Positions 56,047 through 64,000 of a stretch of DNA of 64,000 bases are shown here, one piece after another. The notes under the pieces are model-generated. The model did no database searches and was not told the origin of the DNA. It worked only from the letters and a program-made list of their open reading frames with translations. The stretch spans positions 1 through 64,000 of the forward strand of contig JAHBXV010000033.1 of assembly GCA_019636285.1 (NCBI GenBank), written 5' to 3'. This stretch comes from Planctomycetaceae bacterium. GTDB taxonomy: Bacteria > Planctomycetota > Planctomycetia > Planctomycetales > Planctomycetaceae. Both the position numbers and the translations under genes were made by a program. The stretch's first letter is position 1, and each line of letters starts with the position of its first letter.

Positions 56047-58893
56047 ATGGCGCTCATGCATCCGTGCATCGCTCGACATGCCGCGGCCATCGCGGTGATT
56101 GTCTGCATCGCGGCTTCATCCGCCACTGCCGACGAGCCTGCCGAACTCCTGTTCGTCCGCCGAGTTGCCCCGCTGCTGCACGAGAAGTGCCTGGCATGCC
56201 ACGGCAAAGACGCGGCTGATCTTCAGGGGGGACTCGATCTGCGAACATCCGTGGCGACCCTCAAAGGGGGTCACAGCGAAAGCCCCGCTATCGTGGCGGG
56301 CCAACCCGACCAGAGCCCGCTCTACCTGGCGGTGACCAGAACCCATGACGACTGGTCCCCCATGCCTCCCAAGGAGGCTGAACGCCTGACTGACGAGCAG
56401 ATCGACTGGATCCGGCAATGGATCGTCGGTGGGGCTCCCTGGCCGGATGACGCACGCATCGCGGAAATCGCCCGCGCGAACGCCGACACGTGGTCCGCCG
56501 AGGATGGCGTTCCCGTCACCACCTCGGGCGGGCAGTCGCCCGAGTGGACCAATCGAAAGTATCAGCCCGAAGGGCTATGGGCCTATCAACCGGTGACGAA
56601 GCCCGCGCCGCCGGACACCAACCGACATCCCATCGATGCGTTCATTGCCGCGCGAATGCCCAGCGGCCTTGAACCCGCCGCCAAGGCAGACCGTGTCACG
56701 CTCATTCGGCGGGCCACCTTCGATCTGCTCGGCCTGCCCCCTACGCCCGACGAGGTACAGTCCTTCATCCGCGATGCACGTCCCACATCTGACGCCTTCG
56801 CTACCGTCGTCGAACGCCTGCTCGATTCACCCCACTATGGCGAACGGATGGCCCGCCACTGGCTCGATGTCACGCGATACGCCGACAGCAGCGGCTTCGC
56901 CAACGACTATGAGCGCGGCAACGCGTGGCGCTATCGCGACTATGTCGTGCGGTCATTCAATAATGATAAGCCGTACGACCAGTTCATTCGCGAGCAGATC
57001 GCCGGAGACGAAATCGATCCGGATAATCCCGAGATGCTCGTCGCCACCGGTTTCCTCCGCATGGGACCTTGGGAGTTGACCGGGATGGAGGTCGCCAAGA
57101 TCGCCCGCCAGCGCTTTCTGGATGACGTGACCAACAGCGTCGGCGAGACTTTTCTCGCGCACTCCCTGCAATGCGCCCGCTGCCACGACCACAAATTCGA
57201 TCCGGTCCCGACACGCGACTATTACTCCATTCAGGCCGTGTTCGCGACGACGCAGATCGCCGAACGACCCGCTCCGTTCTTACCCGAAGAGAACCAGCAG
57301 GGCTTCGACGAACGGAAGTATCTGGAACAAAGCCGCTCCGAACATCTCGCGACGCTGGAAAAGCTCGATGAAAAGTCGCTTTCGGCCGTCCCGGCCTGGT
57401 TCGCCGAACGAAACCTCGATTCTTTGAAATGGGACGCGGCGCTGCAGGAGGTTCGAGAAAAAGGACGACCCCGGCGCGGCGGCCTCTTCGGGGCGACACG
57501 CAATGCGTTGCTCCGGCAATCCGTTCCCGAGGACCAGTTCCCCCCGCGCATGCTGGGCTGGACTCCCGAGGAAATCGGCCTGGAGCGAATCGCGAACAAG
57601 GGACTCGAACGCCTGCAGTGGGAGTTCGACCGTTATGAACCCTTCGCCCTCTCCGTCTACAACGGCCGCACACCGCAAATCACCAGCATCAATGCTCCCC
57701 AACGAATCCCGGGCAATCGCATGACGGCCGGGGAACTGGAAGAGACCGCCATCCTCGTGGGCGGTGACCCGTTCAGCGGCGGCGAACCGGTCCAACCGGG
57801 TGTCCTCAGTCTGTTAGCACCGGCGACGACGACGCCCGTCCCCGATGCGATCGAAGGTCGCCGGGCCGCCTTCGCCGACTGGGTTGCCAGCGACATGAAT
57901 CCGCTAACGACCCGCACCATCGTCAATCGCATCTGGTTGTGGCATTTCGACCGGCCCATCGCGGGAAACCCCAACAACTTTGGCAGCACCGGTCAAAAGC
58001 CCACTCATCCGGAACTCCTCGACTGGCTGGCCGCGACGTTTACCGAACAGCGCTGGAGCGTCAAGGCGATGCACCGGCTGATCATGAATTCGGAAACCTA
58101 TCGCCGCAGCGCCCAGCATCCCGACCCAGGGGCACTGGCGGACAAGGATCCGACCGGCAGCAGCTACGCGGCTTTCAAACCCCGTCGGCTGACGGCAGAG
58201 GAATTGCGCGACGCGATGCTCGCAGCGACGGGCGAACTCAATCCCACTGTCGGCGGCATCCCGAATCGGCCGGAGATCAATCTCGAAGCCGCCCTGCAAC
58301 CCCGGCAGGTCATGGGGACCATTGCTTCCGCATGGACGCCCAACCCGCTGCCCGCGCGGCGGCACCGCCGCTCGATCTATGCATTGCATCTGCGCGGCTT
58401 GCCCAACCCGACACAGGAAATCTTCAACGCCCCCTCACCCGACTTTTCCTGCGAACGCCGCGAAGCCAGCACCGTCACGCCGCAGGTCTTCAGTCTGTTC
58501 AACGGCCAGGACACCCACGCTCGCGCGCTCGCCCTCTCCCATCGCGCGGTGACCGAAACGAACAACGATCGCGAAGCCATCGCGCGCATCTTCCAGCTCA
58601 CCGTGTCGCGCTCGCCGACTGACGACGAACTCGAACTCTGCCAAGCCCATTGGCACGACATGCAAGCGCTGATCGGCGACGAGGTGCCGCCCGTCCAAAA
58701 GCCGCCGTTTGAAGTTCGCCGCGACGCGATCGAGGAGAACACGGGCGAACCGTTCTCCTTCTCCGAGAAACGCTACGCCATCGCCGAGTTTGTTCCGGAC
58801 CTGCAACCAGGCGACGTCTCGGCCCACACTCGTGCCCTGGCCGATGTCTGCCTCGCGCTCCTCAATTCGAACGAATTCGCCTATGTCTACTGA
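56047..58893 (+). CDS. Planctomycete cytochrome c PSD1-type protein, DUF1549/DUF1553
   Basis: 948 aa. Signal peptide IAVIVCIAASSATADEPAELL, then a planctomycete cytochrome domain with C48-L-A-C51-H52 (CLACHGKDAADLQGGLDLRTS). DUF1549 at about 195-420: HPIDAFIAARMPSGLEPAAKADRVTLIRRATFDLLGLPPTPDEVQ, SPHYGERMARHWLDVTRYADSSGF, and a second haem-like site CARCHDHKFDPVPTRDYYSI at C376. DUF1553 in the C-terminal third: NPLTTRTIVNRIWLWHFDRPIAGNPNNFG, PTHPELLDWLAATF, SVKAMHRLIMNSETYRRSAQ. The family is thought to act in the periplasm on polysaccharides or in redox, without proof. Its stop lies inside the start of the DUF1501 gene (11-bp overlap), so the two are translated together. Confidence 0.93.
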   Translation: MALMHPCIARHAAAIAVIVCIAASSATADEPAELLFVRRVAPLLHEKCLACHGKDAADLQGGLDLRTSVATLKGGHSESPAIVAGQPDQSPLYLAVTRTHDDWSPMPPKEAERLTDEQIDWIRQWIVGGAPWPDDARIAEIARANADTWSAEDGVPVTTSGGQSPEWTNRKYQPEGLWAYQPVTKPAPPDTNRHPIDAFIAARMPSGLEPAAKADRVTLIRRATFDLLGLPPTPDEVQSFIRDARPTSDAFATVVERLLDSPHYGERMARHWLDVTRYADSSGFANDYERGNAWRYRDYVVRSFNNDKPYDQFIREQIAGDEIDPDNPEMLVATGFLRMGPWELTGMEVAKIARQRFLDDVTNSVGETFLAHSLQCARCHDHKFDPVPTRDYYSIQAVFATTQIAERPAPFLPEENQQGFDERKYLEQSRSEHLATLEKLDEKSLSAVPAWFAERNLDSLKWDAALQEVREKGRPRRGGLFGATRNALLRQSVPEDQFPPRMLGWTPEEIGLERIANKGLERLQWEFDRYEPFALSVYNGRTPQITSINAPQRIPGNRMTAGELEETAILVGGDPFSGGEPVQPGVLSLLAPATTTPVPDAIEGRRAAFADWVASDMNPLTTRTIVNRIWLWHFDRPIAGNPNNFGSTGQKPTHPELLDWLAATFTEQRWSVKAMHRLIMNSETYRRSAQHPDPGALADKDPTGSSYAAFKPRRLTAEELRDAMLAATGELNPTVGGIPNRPEINLEAALQPRQVMGTIASAWTPNPLPARRHRRSIYALHLRGLPNPTQEIFNAPSPDFSCERREASTVTPQVFSLFNGQDTHARALALSHRAVTETNNDREAIARIFQLTVSRSPTDDELELCQAHWHDMQALIGDEVPPVQKPPFEVRRDAIEENTGEPFSFSEKRYAIAEFVPDLQPGDVSAHTRALADVCLALLNSNEFAYVY

Positions 58894-60301
58894 CGCCCAA
58901 TCGCTGCTCGCTGGGGCTGTAGCCTCACGCCGTCAGATGCTCTACGGCCTCGGCGCTGGCCTGGGGAGCGTTGCGTTCAGTGCGTTATCTGCTGAGGAAT
59001 CCCCTTCCGCGACCCTTGCCCCGAAACAGGGCCATCTTCCCGCGAAGGCGAAGAACGTCATCTTCCTGATGATGGAAGGCGGCCCGTCGCATATCGACAC
59101 CTTCGACCCGAAGCCGCTCCTCTCGAAGCTGCACCTCAAAGAGTTCGTCCGCGAGGGGCAACAGAAGTCGGCGATGGAAAGCGGCCGCCGCTATTACGTG
59201 CAAAGCCCGTTCAAGTTCATCAAAGCGGGTGACAGTGGCGCGGACTTGGCCGACAACTGGCGGCATCTCGCGAAAGTCGCCGACGACCTCTGCTTCTTTC
59301 GCGGCTGCACCGTCGATAGCGTCAATCATCCGACAGCCATGTACCAGATGAACTGCGGCAACCGCTTCGGGGGTGACCCTGGCATCGGCGCCTGGATGAC
59401 CTATGGTCTCGGCTCACTCAACCAGAATCTGCCCGGCTTCATCGTCCTTCCCGAAGTCAGCTATCCGCAGGGCGGGGCGGCGAACTGGAGCAACGGCTAC
59501 CTCCCCGCCAGCTTTCAGGGGACGCCGCTCCGCGCCAAAGGGAGCCCCATCCTCGACCTCCATCCCCCCGAGGGCGTAACCACCCAGAGGCAACGCAAGA
59601 ACCTCGACCTCATTGCCCGGCTCAACACCGCGCACGCCGAGCGGCATCCCGAGCATGAGGGACTCGCCGCCCGCATGAACAATTACGAACTGGCCTTCCG
59701 CATGCAGATGCAGGTTCCGGAAGTCCTCGATCTCTCTAACGAGGACGAGCGCACCCGGGATCTCTACGGCATTGGCCAGGCAGCCACCGACTCGTTCGGC
59801 CGCAAGTGCCTGCTCGCCCGCAAACTGGTCGAGCAGGGCGTCCGCTTCGTCCAGCTCTACAACGGCACCTGGGACAGCCACGACTTCATCGAACGAGCCC
59901 ACGGCAATCTCGTCCGCGGCGTCGACCAGCCGATCGCCGCCCTCATCACCGACCTCAAACAGCGCGGCCTGCTAGAGACCACCCTCGTCGTCTGGTGCGG
60001 CGAATTCGGCAGAACCCCCGATAACGGCGTCCGCCAGGGAACCGCCTACGGCCGCGACCATAACCCCAACGCCATGACGATCTGGCTGGCCGGCGGCGGC
60101 TGCAACGCCGGCCATACCATCGGCGCGACCGACGACCGGGGCATGGAAGCCGTCGAAGGCAAAGCCCACGTTCGCGACTTCCACGTCACGCTCCTCCGCC
60201 TCCTCGGCCTCGACGACAACAAGCTCACCTACTACCACGCCGGCCGCTTCAAACAACTCAGCCAGTTTGGCGGGAGTGTGATTGAGGAGTTGATTGGTTG
60301 A
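58883..60301 (+). CDS. DUF1501 sulfatase-like exported protein
   Basis: 472 aa from ATG 58883 (MSTDAQSLLAGAVASRRQM), which overlaps the previous stop by 11 bp; the long frame back to 58709 is a shadow. The signal RRQMLYGLGAGLGSVAFSALSAEE is Tat-like. Alkaline-phosphatase-superfamily fold: KNVIFLMMEGGPSHIDTFDPKPLLSKLHLKE, FKFIKAGDSGADLADNWRHLAKVADDLCFFRGCTVDSVNHPTAMYQMNCG, FVQLYNGTWDSHDFIERAHGNLVRGVDQPIAALITDLKQRGLLETTLVVWCGEFGRTP, GRDHNPNAMTIWLAGGGCNAGHTIGATDDRG. The DUF1501 consensus is complete. Probably uses a metal to act on an envelope substrate together with its cytochrome partner. Confidence 0.93.
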   Translation: MSTDAQSLLAGAVASRRQMLYGLGAGLGSVAFSALSAEESPSATLAPKQGHLPAKAKNVIFLMMEGGPSHIDTFDPKPLLSKLHLKEFVREGQQKSAMESGRRYYVQSPFKFIKAGDSGADLADNWRHLAKVADDLCFFRGCTVDSVNHPTAMYQMNCGNRFGGDPGIGAWMTYGLGSLNQNLPGFIVLPEVSYPQGGAANWSNGYLPASFQGTPLRAKGSPILDLHPPEGVTTQRQRKNLDLIARLNTAHAERHPEHEGLAARMNNYELAFRMQMQVPEVLDLSNEDERTRDLYGIGQAATDSFGRKCLLARKLVEQGVRFVQLYNGTWDSHDFIERAHGNLVRGVDQPIAALITDLKQRGLLETTLVVWCGEFGRTPDNGVRQGTAYGRDHNPNAMTIWLAGGGCNAGHTIGATDDRGMEAVEGKAHVRDFHVTLLRLLGLDDNKLTYYHAGRFKQLSQFGGSVIEELIG

Positions 60302-60413
60302 TGTGACATACCATTGGGGCTGTCGTTCTGTCTGACGTATCGCTATCACGGCCCCCGGGCCAAAGCTGCGACAACGTCCCGTCTGTCAGCAGCGAATGCT
60401 CACAGTGCCATCG

Positions 60414-60827
60414 CTAGAAATCGGAAGTTCGCTGGGCCCTCAACTTCGGCGGCACGAGTATCAGGCCCGCAAGCACTGCGGCTCCAAACGCCGTATATCC
60501 GTAAACGAAGACCCACGGCGGTAGGTCGAAAAACAGGATGCTGTGCAGCCAGATGGCGATGAAGTCGCCTTCGTACGTCTCGGCACCGGCTTTGACGCGC
60601 AGCCAGTTCTCAAGCGTCGTCAGCGGACAGGTGATATTTAGCCACGATTCTAGAACAACGATCGTAATCGCCAGTAAATGCACGGCCCGGAACCAGCGGT
60701 TTCGCACCCAACGCCAACGAAATAAGCCGCCAACGAGGATCAGCAGCAAACCGAGGACGACGAACGCGACATAACCAACGTGCAGAATGAGCACGCCGTT
60801 CGCGGCGAGCTGATATCCGGATGGCAT
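60414..60827 (-). CDS. DUF2784 membrane protein
   Basis: 137 aa with four helices (LILHVGYVAFVVLGLLLILVGG, AVHLLAITIVVLESWLNITCPLTTLENWLR, FIAIWLHSILFFDLPPWVFVYGYTAFGAAVLAGLI). The signature NITCPLTTLENWLRVKAG is diagnostic of DUF2784, whose function is unknown. It is convergent with the DUF1501 gene; 112 bp separate them, with no obvious terminator hairpin. Confidence 0.88.
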   Translation of the reverse strand: MPSGYQLAANGVLILHVGYVAFVVLGLLLILVGGLFRWRWVRNRWFRAVHLLAITIVVLESWLNITCPLTTLENWLRVKAGAETYEGDFIAIWLHSILFFDLPPWVFVYGYTAFGAAVLAGLILVPPKLRAQRTSDF

Positions 60828-61066
60828 CGTTCCACTCCCTACGATCGTGGATGGTTGAGCCCCGATCGTATGAGCCGGAACCGCGGCAGTTATTCCCAGA
60901 AAAATGGCGTGTCGTGCCTATTTTACGCCCTGAAGCGATCTCTCTTGAGGCTCCGGTTCAGCCGTTGTAGACGGGCAACATCTCCTACAAGCACAGTTCC
61001 ATCCACAACTCGGAAAGTAGGATTACTGACCAGACACAACATCAGTCCATCGGCACCCACCACGAC

Positions 61067-61726
61067 TCATGCTCTTGTGTCCCCGCTTGCAGTTCGGAGC
61101 CTGGTCACTCGATCTTCAAATACGTCCGACATTCCAGAATGCACGACATATGCTTGCAATAGCGACAAGCACTCTCGATAGGCTTCGATGCCGAGTTCTT
61201 CGTAAAGTCTCTGCCCTCGCGCCTCAAAGCACTGCACGAGTTCAGATGGTGACGGGACATTGTCGGCTTCCGTCGAGACGATGACATCAACGAGCCGCGA
61301 CAGGCCAGAAGCAAATGAACAGTAATTCTCCAACGCAGCTTCACAGCAAAGCTTCAGCTCGTCGATCTTGATCACTCGCCATTCCTGCCCTGCTTCTCGA
61401 TACTGCGATGTGTTTAGCAGAGAGACATGTTCGTGCGCTTTTTGAAAACTATTCATGTCAAAGTAATGGCACGCCAGATAGAATCTGGCCGTGATATCAT
61501 CGGAACGAATCGATAGTACCGCATTCAGTTCACTCTCTACGTCAAACATCCCTTCAATCAATTCAGGATGGTGGTAAGCGGCATATCCTCTCACCAAATG
61601 CAGACTTGCCGAATCGCTGCCACCAAACGCAATAGATGCACGTCTCAGTACGTCATTGAGTATTTCTGCCCGGTCGTCTTCTGGCGCATCATGGACTCGG
61701 TCGAGTTCCTCGAGAAAATTTAACAT
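61067..61726 (-). CDS. Hypothetical helical (TPR-like) protein
   Basis: 219 aa. Almost all-helical, acidic protein (FLEELDRVHDAPEDDRAEILNDVLRRASIAFGG, LHLVRGYAAYHHPELIEGMFDVESELNAVLSIRSDDITARFYLACHYFDMNSFQKAHEHVSLL, LYEELGIEAYRECLSLLQAYVVH), with the ITARFYLACHYFDMNSFQKAHEHV part resembling a TPR hairpin. No signal peptide. Base composition is markedly lower in GC than the surroundings and codon choice differs, so it may have been acquired. Family not recognised. Confidence 0.6.
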   Translation of the reverse strand: MLNFLEELDRVHDAPEDDRAEILNDVLRRASIAFGGSDSASLHLVRGYAAYHHPELIEGMFDVESELNAVLSIRSDDITARFYLACHYFDMNSFQKAHEHVSLLNTSQYREAGQEWRVIKIDELKLCCEAALENYCSFASGLSRLVDVIVSTEADNVPSPSELVQCFEARGQRLYEELGIEAYRECLSLLQAYVVHSGMSDVFEDRVTRLRTASGDTRA

Positions 61727-61789
61727 CTATGGCCCATTCCTGTTGACGTGCGACGATGTTGGCGTAGCCAACGGCACCCACAGATGATG

Positions 61790-62011
61790 TCAGCGGCAAC
61801 CGGATCTGCCAACCAATTCCCCAGCCGCCCCGCGAAACTCCGGAAACTCAAACCGAAAGCCACTTGCCAGCAGCCGAGTGGGAACCACATAGCGGCTCTT
61901 GAGGATCAGCTCCGTCTCGGTTCGCAGAAAGATCGCGCCGAGTTCGAGCATGCCGCGGGTTGCGGGGAGGCCCCATCGTCGTCCGACGGCTTGTCGTACT
62001 CCGGCCATCAT
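61790..62011 (-). pseudogene. 3' relic of a TIGR01777-type NAD-dependent epimerase (DUF1731 end)
   Basis: A 73-codon frame whose sequence (WGLPATRGMLELGAIFLRTETELILKSRYVVPTRLLASGFRFEFPEFRGAAGELVGR) matches the C-terminal DUF1731 region of TIGR01777 epimerases (pattern LG....E.ELvL.S.rVvP.rLl..GF.F.fP). The ~230-residue NAD-binding part is missing. The upstream DNA (62012-62094) contains the palindrome CCGAGGC-TCT-GCCTCGG and no continuation; the downstream side has GTTGGC-GTA-GCCAAC at 61756. A truncated remnant is therefore likely; a short functional protein is improbable. Confidence 0.7.
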
Positions 62012-62094
62012 CGCGAGACTTTATTTCGTACAGGGGCTTCGCGTGAGTCCACCTCTTCCCGAGGCTCTGCCTCGGCGCTTGCGGTGCCTGTGGC

Positions 62095-62646
62095 CTACTC
62101 GCGGCTCACCATCAGGTAGAGCAATAACGTCACGCCCGCGAGCAACAGCAGGCCGCGCTGAAGGCCCCAGGTGGGCGCGGAGGCCGCGTGATTGATGAGC
62201 AGGATGCGGGAATGCGTCTCGTCGACCGGGATCAGCGTGTGAACGTAGTCGAAGCCGGCATGCCTTCCGGTCGCGACCATCCGGTCGGAGATGCTTCCGG
62301 CTTTCAGAGCCACATTGACCGCCTGCCAGGGACTGGGCCAGTGCGTGGCATCTTCTTCATCCGAGGAATCTTCGACCGTGGCCACGACGATTGGCGCTTC
62401 GTTGGGGACGGCCTGCAACAACAAGACCTGTTGCACCCCTTCGGCGTCCGCCAGTTCGTCGTAGATGTCGGTCAGCAGGGGACTCGCCTCTTCAGGCTCC
62501 ACGCTGCCGAGCTTCGCGATCAGCCCCGGGGAAATCACAATCGAACTTGCTGAGTTCGCAGGGACCCACCACGTGAAAATCGTCCCGAGGATCAGGGCTG
62601 CCGCGACCGCGAGGCCCAGCCACCGTTTGATGCGATGAGCCGGCAT
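62095..62646 (-). CDS. Two-helix membrane protein paired with PepSY protein
   Basis: 183 aa with an N-terminal helix (WLGLAVAAALILGTIFTWWVPA) and a C-terminal one (LQRGLLLLAGVTLLLYLMVSRE) flanking a soluble part (GVQQVLLLQAVPNEAPIVVATVEDSSDEED...). Begins 2 bp after the PepSY gene stop, so the two are coupled. No family recognised; the gap-free arrangement suggests joint function, perhaps as a membrane redox or iron-related complex. Confidence 0.65.
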   Translation of the reverse strand: MPAHRIKRWLGLAVAAALILGTIFTWWVPANSASSIVISPGLIAKLGSVEPEEASPLLTDIYDELADAEGVQQVLLLQAVPNEAPIVVATVEDSSDEEDATHWPSPWQAVNVALKAGSISDRMVATGRHAGFDYVHTLIPVDETHSRILLINHAASAPTWGLQRGLLLLAGVTLLLYLMVSRE

Positions 62647-62648
62647 CG

Positions 62649-63350
62649 TTACGTCTGGCTGTCACTGACCGCGACGGACAACGCCGATGTCGCGGGTCGA
62701 ACAACCGGCCGACTTGGGAGTGGCCCAGTCGCGGGTCGAACCATTTCCCCGCCAATCCTTTTCTTCTTGGCACGTTTCTTCAGGACGGGAATCAGATAGA
62801 GAACAACCCCCGTGATCCCCAGCGCCAAGATTGCCAGCGCGCTGCTGTCCGACCAGATGAACCCGAATTGCTTGCTGAAGAACTTCCCCGTGTGCAGGTC
62901 ATGGACAACTTTGGCCCAGTCCGTCCCGTGACGCGGATCGCCTTTCTTCTCGATGACAGAACCGGCGCTGGCGGACCACACAATTTCGTACGGCTTCACA
63001 TCCGAATCTTCCGGAGTTTTCACCTTGACGACCAATCCATATCCCGGCTCGTCCTTCAGTTCAATTCGTTCCAGCGGGACATCCGATCCCCACTCTTTGC
63101 TGGCCGCCGCCAACGCCGCATCGATCGAAGCGCCATGGTCGCTCCAGGCGCGCGGCGACAAGACGAGAGCGGGCGCGGTCGGATCGTTTTTCGTGGCCGT
63201 GTAAGAGCCCTTCTTCTCTTCTTCCCGTTTGATGCCGAGGGCCTTCTCGTGGTTCCAGAGAAACCCGGTCGCGGCAATCACCGACAACGGGATCAACAGA
63301 ATGAGGCCGATCCACATATGCCAATCACGGTAGCGGGCATAATTCGACAT
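62649..63350 (-). CDS. PepSY-associated membrane protein
   Basis: 233 aa. The opening WHMWIGLILLIPLSVIAATGFLWNHEKALG and the distal VVHDLHTGKFFSKQFGFIWSDSSALAILALGITGVVLYLIP are the two PepSY-TM segments (His in DLHTG and DWHMW conserved), with a PepSY-like domain between (IELKDEPGYGLVVKVKTP). Members are linked to siderophore uptake (PiuB) or to flavin- and haem-dependent reductases. C-terminal tail is basic then Pro-rich. Transcribed with the gene at 62095. Confidence 0.85.
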   Translation of the reverse strand: MSNYARYRDWHMWIGLILLIPLSVIAATGFLWNHEKALGIKREEEKKGSYTATKNDPTAPALVLSPRAWSDHGASIDAALAAASKEWGSDVPLERIELKDEPGYGLVVKVKTPEDSDVKPYEIVWSASAGSVIEKKGDPRHGTDWAKVVHDLHTGKFFSKQFGFIWSDSSALAILALGITGVVLYLIPVLKKRAKKKRIGGEMVRPATGPLPSRPVVRPATSALSVAVSDSQT

Positions 63351-63412
63351 GGACGTTTCTCGTTGAGGGACCGGGCGGCTTTGAAAACGACTTCTGACGA
63401 CAACTCAGAATC

Positions 63413-64000
63413 TCAGTCGTCGCCCCCGCCTGTTGAGCCGCGAGCCAGTTCCCATCCGGTCTTGTCGCCAAACGTCGCCACGTGGCCATCGACAAAAACG
63501 ACGTTCATATGTGTTGGAGTGTGGTAGCCACGGAGTGTGTGAACACCGCGCATCTGATTCCACTTGACTTCTCCCTGCTTCCAGGGCTCCAGCAGATCCC
63601 GGGCGAGCTGAACCTGGGAGGTTCCCCCAGGGTGATCCTCTTGAACCTTCCCCTCGATCGACTTCTTGATGTCGATTCCCATGTCGTGCTGATTGAGCTT
63701 GCGAACGACGAGGGGCTTCGCCTTCTTGACTTTGTTTCTCCAGATCCCCTTCTTGGCGTCATATTCCAGCACCGTGCGTTCCGGGAGTGCATGTTCGCTG
63801 AGCGCTCGGCCTTCCAGCTTGTAGCTCGTCCCGTACGTTTCCCAGAACGGCGTGGCGTCCTCGAACGAACCAATGTCGTCGGGGCAGCGGTACATCAAGG
63901 GGTTGCCTTCACAGTAAGGCAACAACGCGTACATGGCCGACTCATGCTTATCGGTCATGTCTCCGTCGCCGATATGGAACGGCATGTGACCGCTGTGAAC
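63413..64000 (-). CDS. 3' part of a prepilin-associated (H-X-DG type) protein, cut by the window edge
   Basis: The frame is open from 64000 through the ATG at 63985, so the real start lies beyond the window. About 195 residues are seen: YALLPYCEGNPLMYRCPDDIGSFEDATPFWETYGTSYKLEG then, near the end, HTPTHMNVVFVDGHVATFGD, which fits the prepilin-type processing-associated H-X9-DG family except that the His-to-DG distance is 10 residues. The body is consistent with planctomycete DUF1559-related pseudopilin proteins. No conclusion on function. Confidence 0.6.
   Translation of the reverse strand, partial: VHSGHMPFHIGDGDMTDKHESAMYALLPYCEGNPLMYRCPDDIGSFEDATPFWETYGTSYKLEGRALSEHALPERTVLEYDAKKGIWRNKVKKAKPLVVRKLNQHDMGIDIKKSIEGKVQEDHPGGTSQVQLARDLLEPWKQGEVKWNQMRGVHTLRGYHTPTHMNVVFVDGHVATFGDKTGWELARGSTGGGDD

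Overview
The window looks like a piece of a high-GC planctomycete chromosome (order Planctomycetales, probably Planctomycetaceae-like). The evidence is gene families that are almost diagnostic of that phylum: a DUF1559 prepilin-like protein with a small lipoprotein partner, a DUF1587/1592/1588/1585 cytochrome next to a DUF1552 protein, a DUF1549/DUF1553 cytochrome next to a DUF1501 protein, a DUF1080 protein, Uma2 (DUF820) proteins, a BatA/VWA membrane pair and the edge of what may be a PQQ-type membrane protein. The genus cannot be fixed from sequence alone. No rRNA, CRISPR array, transposase or integrase was seen; one tRNA (Arg, anticodon TCT) lies at 8896-8969.

Layout. 1-6.1 kb: a partial minus-strand gene at the left edge, a D-threonine aldolase/D-serine dehydratase-like enzyme, a DUF1559 protein plus lipoprotein, and an 829-aa DUF2339 membrane protein; two near-identical terminator-bearing repeats lie here. 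6.1-8.7 kb: a compact minus-strand cassette with a permuted-papain (YiiX-like) hydrolase overlapping a secreted trypsin-like protease, followed by three small unrecognised frames and a MITE-like palindromic element. 8.9-26.6 kb: ordinary chromosome (tRNA-Arg, DUF456, an alpha/beta-hydrolase lacking the usual serine, ychF bracketed by a ~95-bp inverted repeat, a TPR protein, DUF420, a TIM-barrel epimerase-like protein, rnhA, recG, a large U32 peptidase and adk). 26.8-39.6 kb: an HD-GYP/PAS/GGDEF protein with a damaged HD-GYP part, an MMPL transporter, an exported polysaccharide pyruvyl transferase-like protein, a menC-like enolase and the two-gene VWA/BatA unit.

39.8-46.9 kb is the most coherent functional block: an iron-sulfur cluster assembly locus read right to left, with a SufR-like regulator, nuoB, sufC, sufB, a Uma2 gene, sufD, a second Uma2 gene, and a Rieske-SufT(DUF59) fusion. 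Several stops and starts overlap, so the two Uma2 genes are physically built into the suf operon. No cysteine desulfurase (sufS) lies in the window.

47-64 kb: DUF1080, an SGNH hydrolase, a [2Fe-2S] ferredoxin, then a 9.5-kb plus-strand block with two consecutive multihaem-type cytochrome plus Tat-exported partner pairs (DUF1592+DUF1552 and DUF1549/1553+DUF1501). These are followed by DUF2784, a hypothetical helical protein, a 3' relic of a TIGR01777-type epimerase flanked by palindromes, a PepSY pair, and a gene running off the right edge.

No complete novel system can be proven from one window. The best candidates are the Uma2-interleaved suf operon with its Rieske-SufT fusion, and the two-protease cassette at 6.2-8.7 kb. 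Several dispersed intergenic repeat families (terminator repeat, CACTGGC palindrome element, GTCGAGAGACGAG words, GGTTGGTGG words) are a further unexplained layer.
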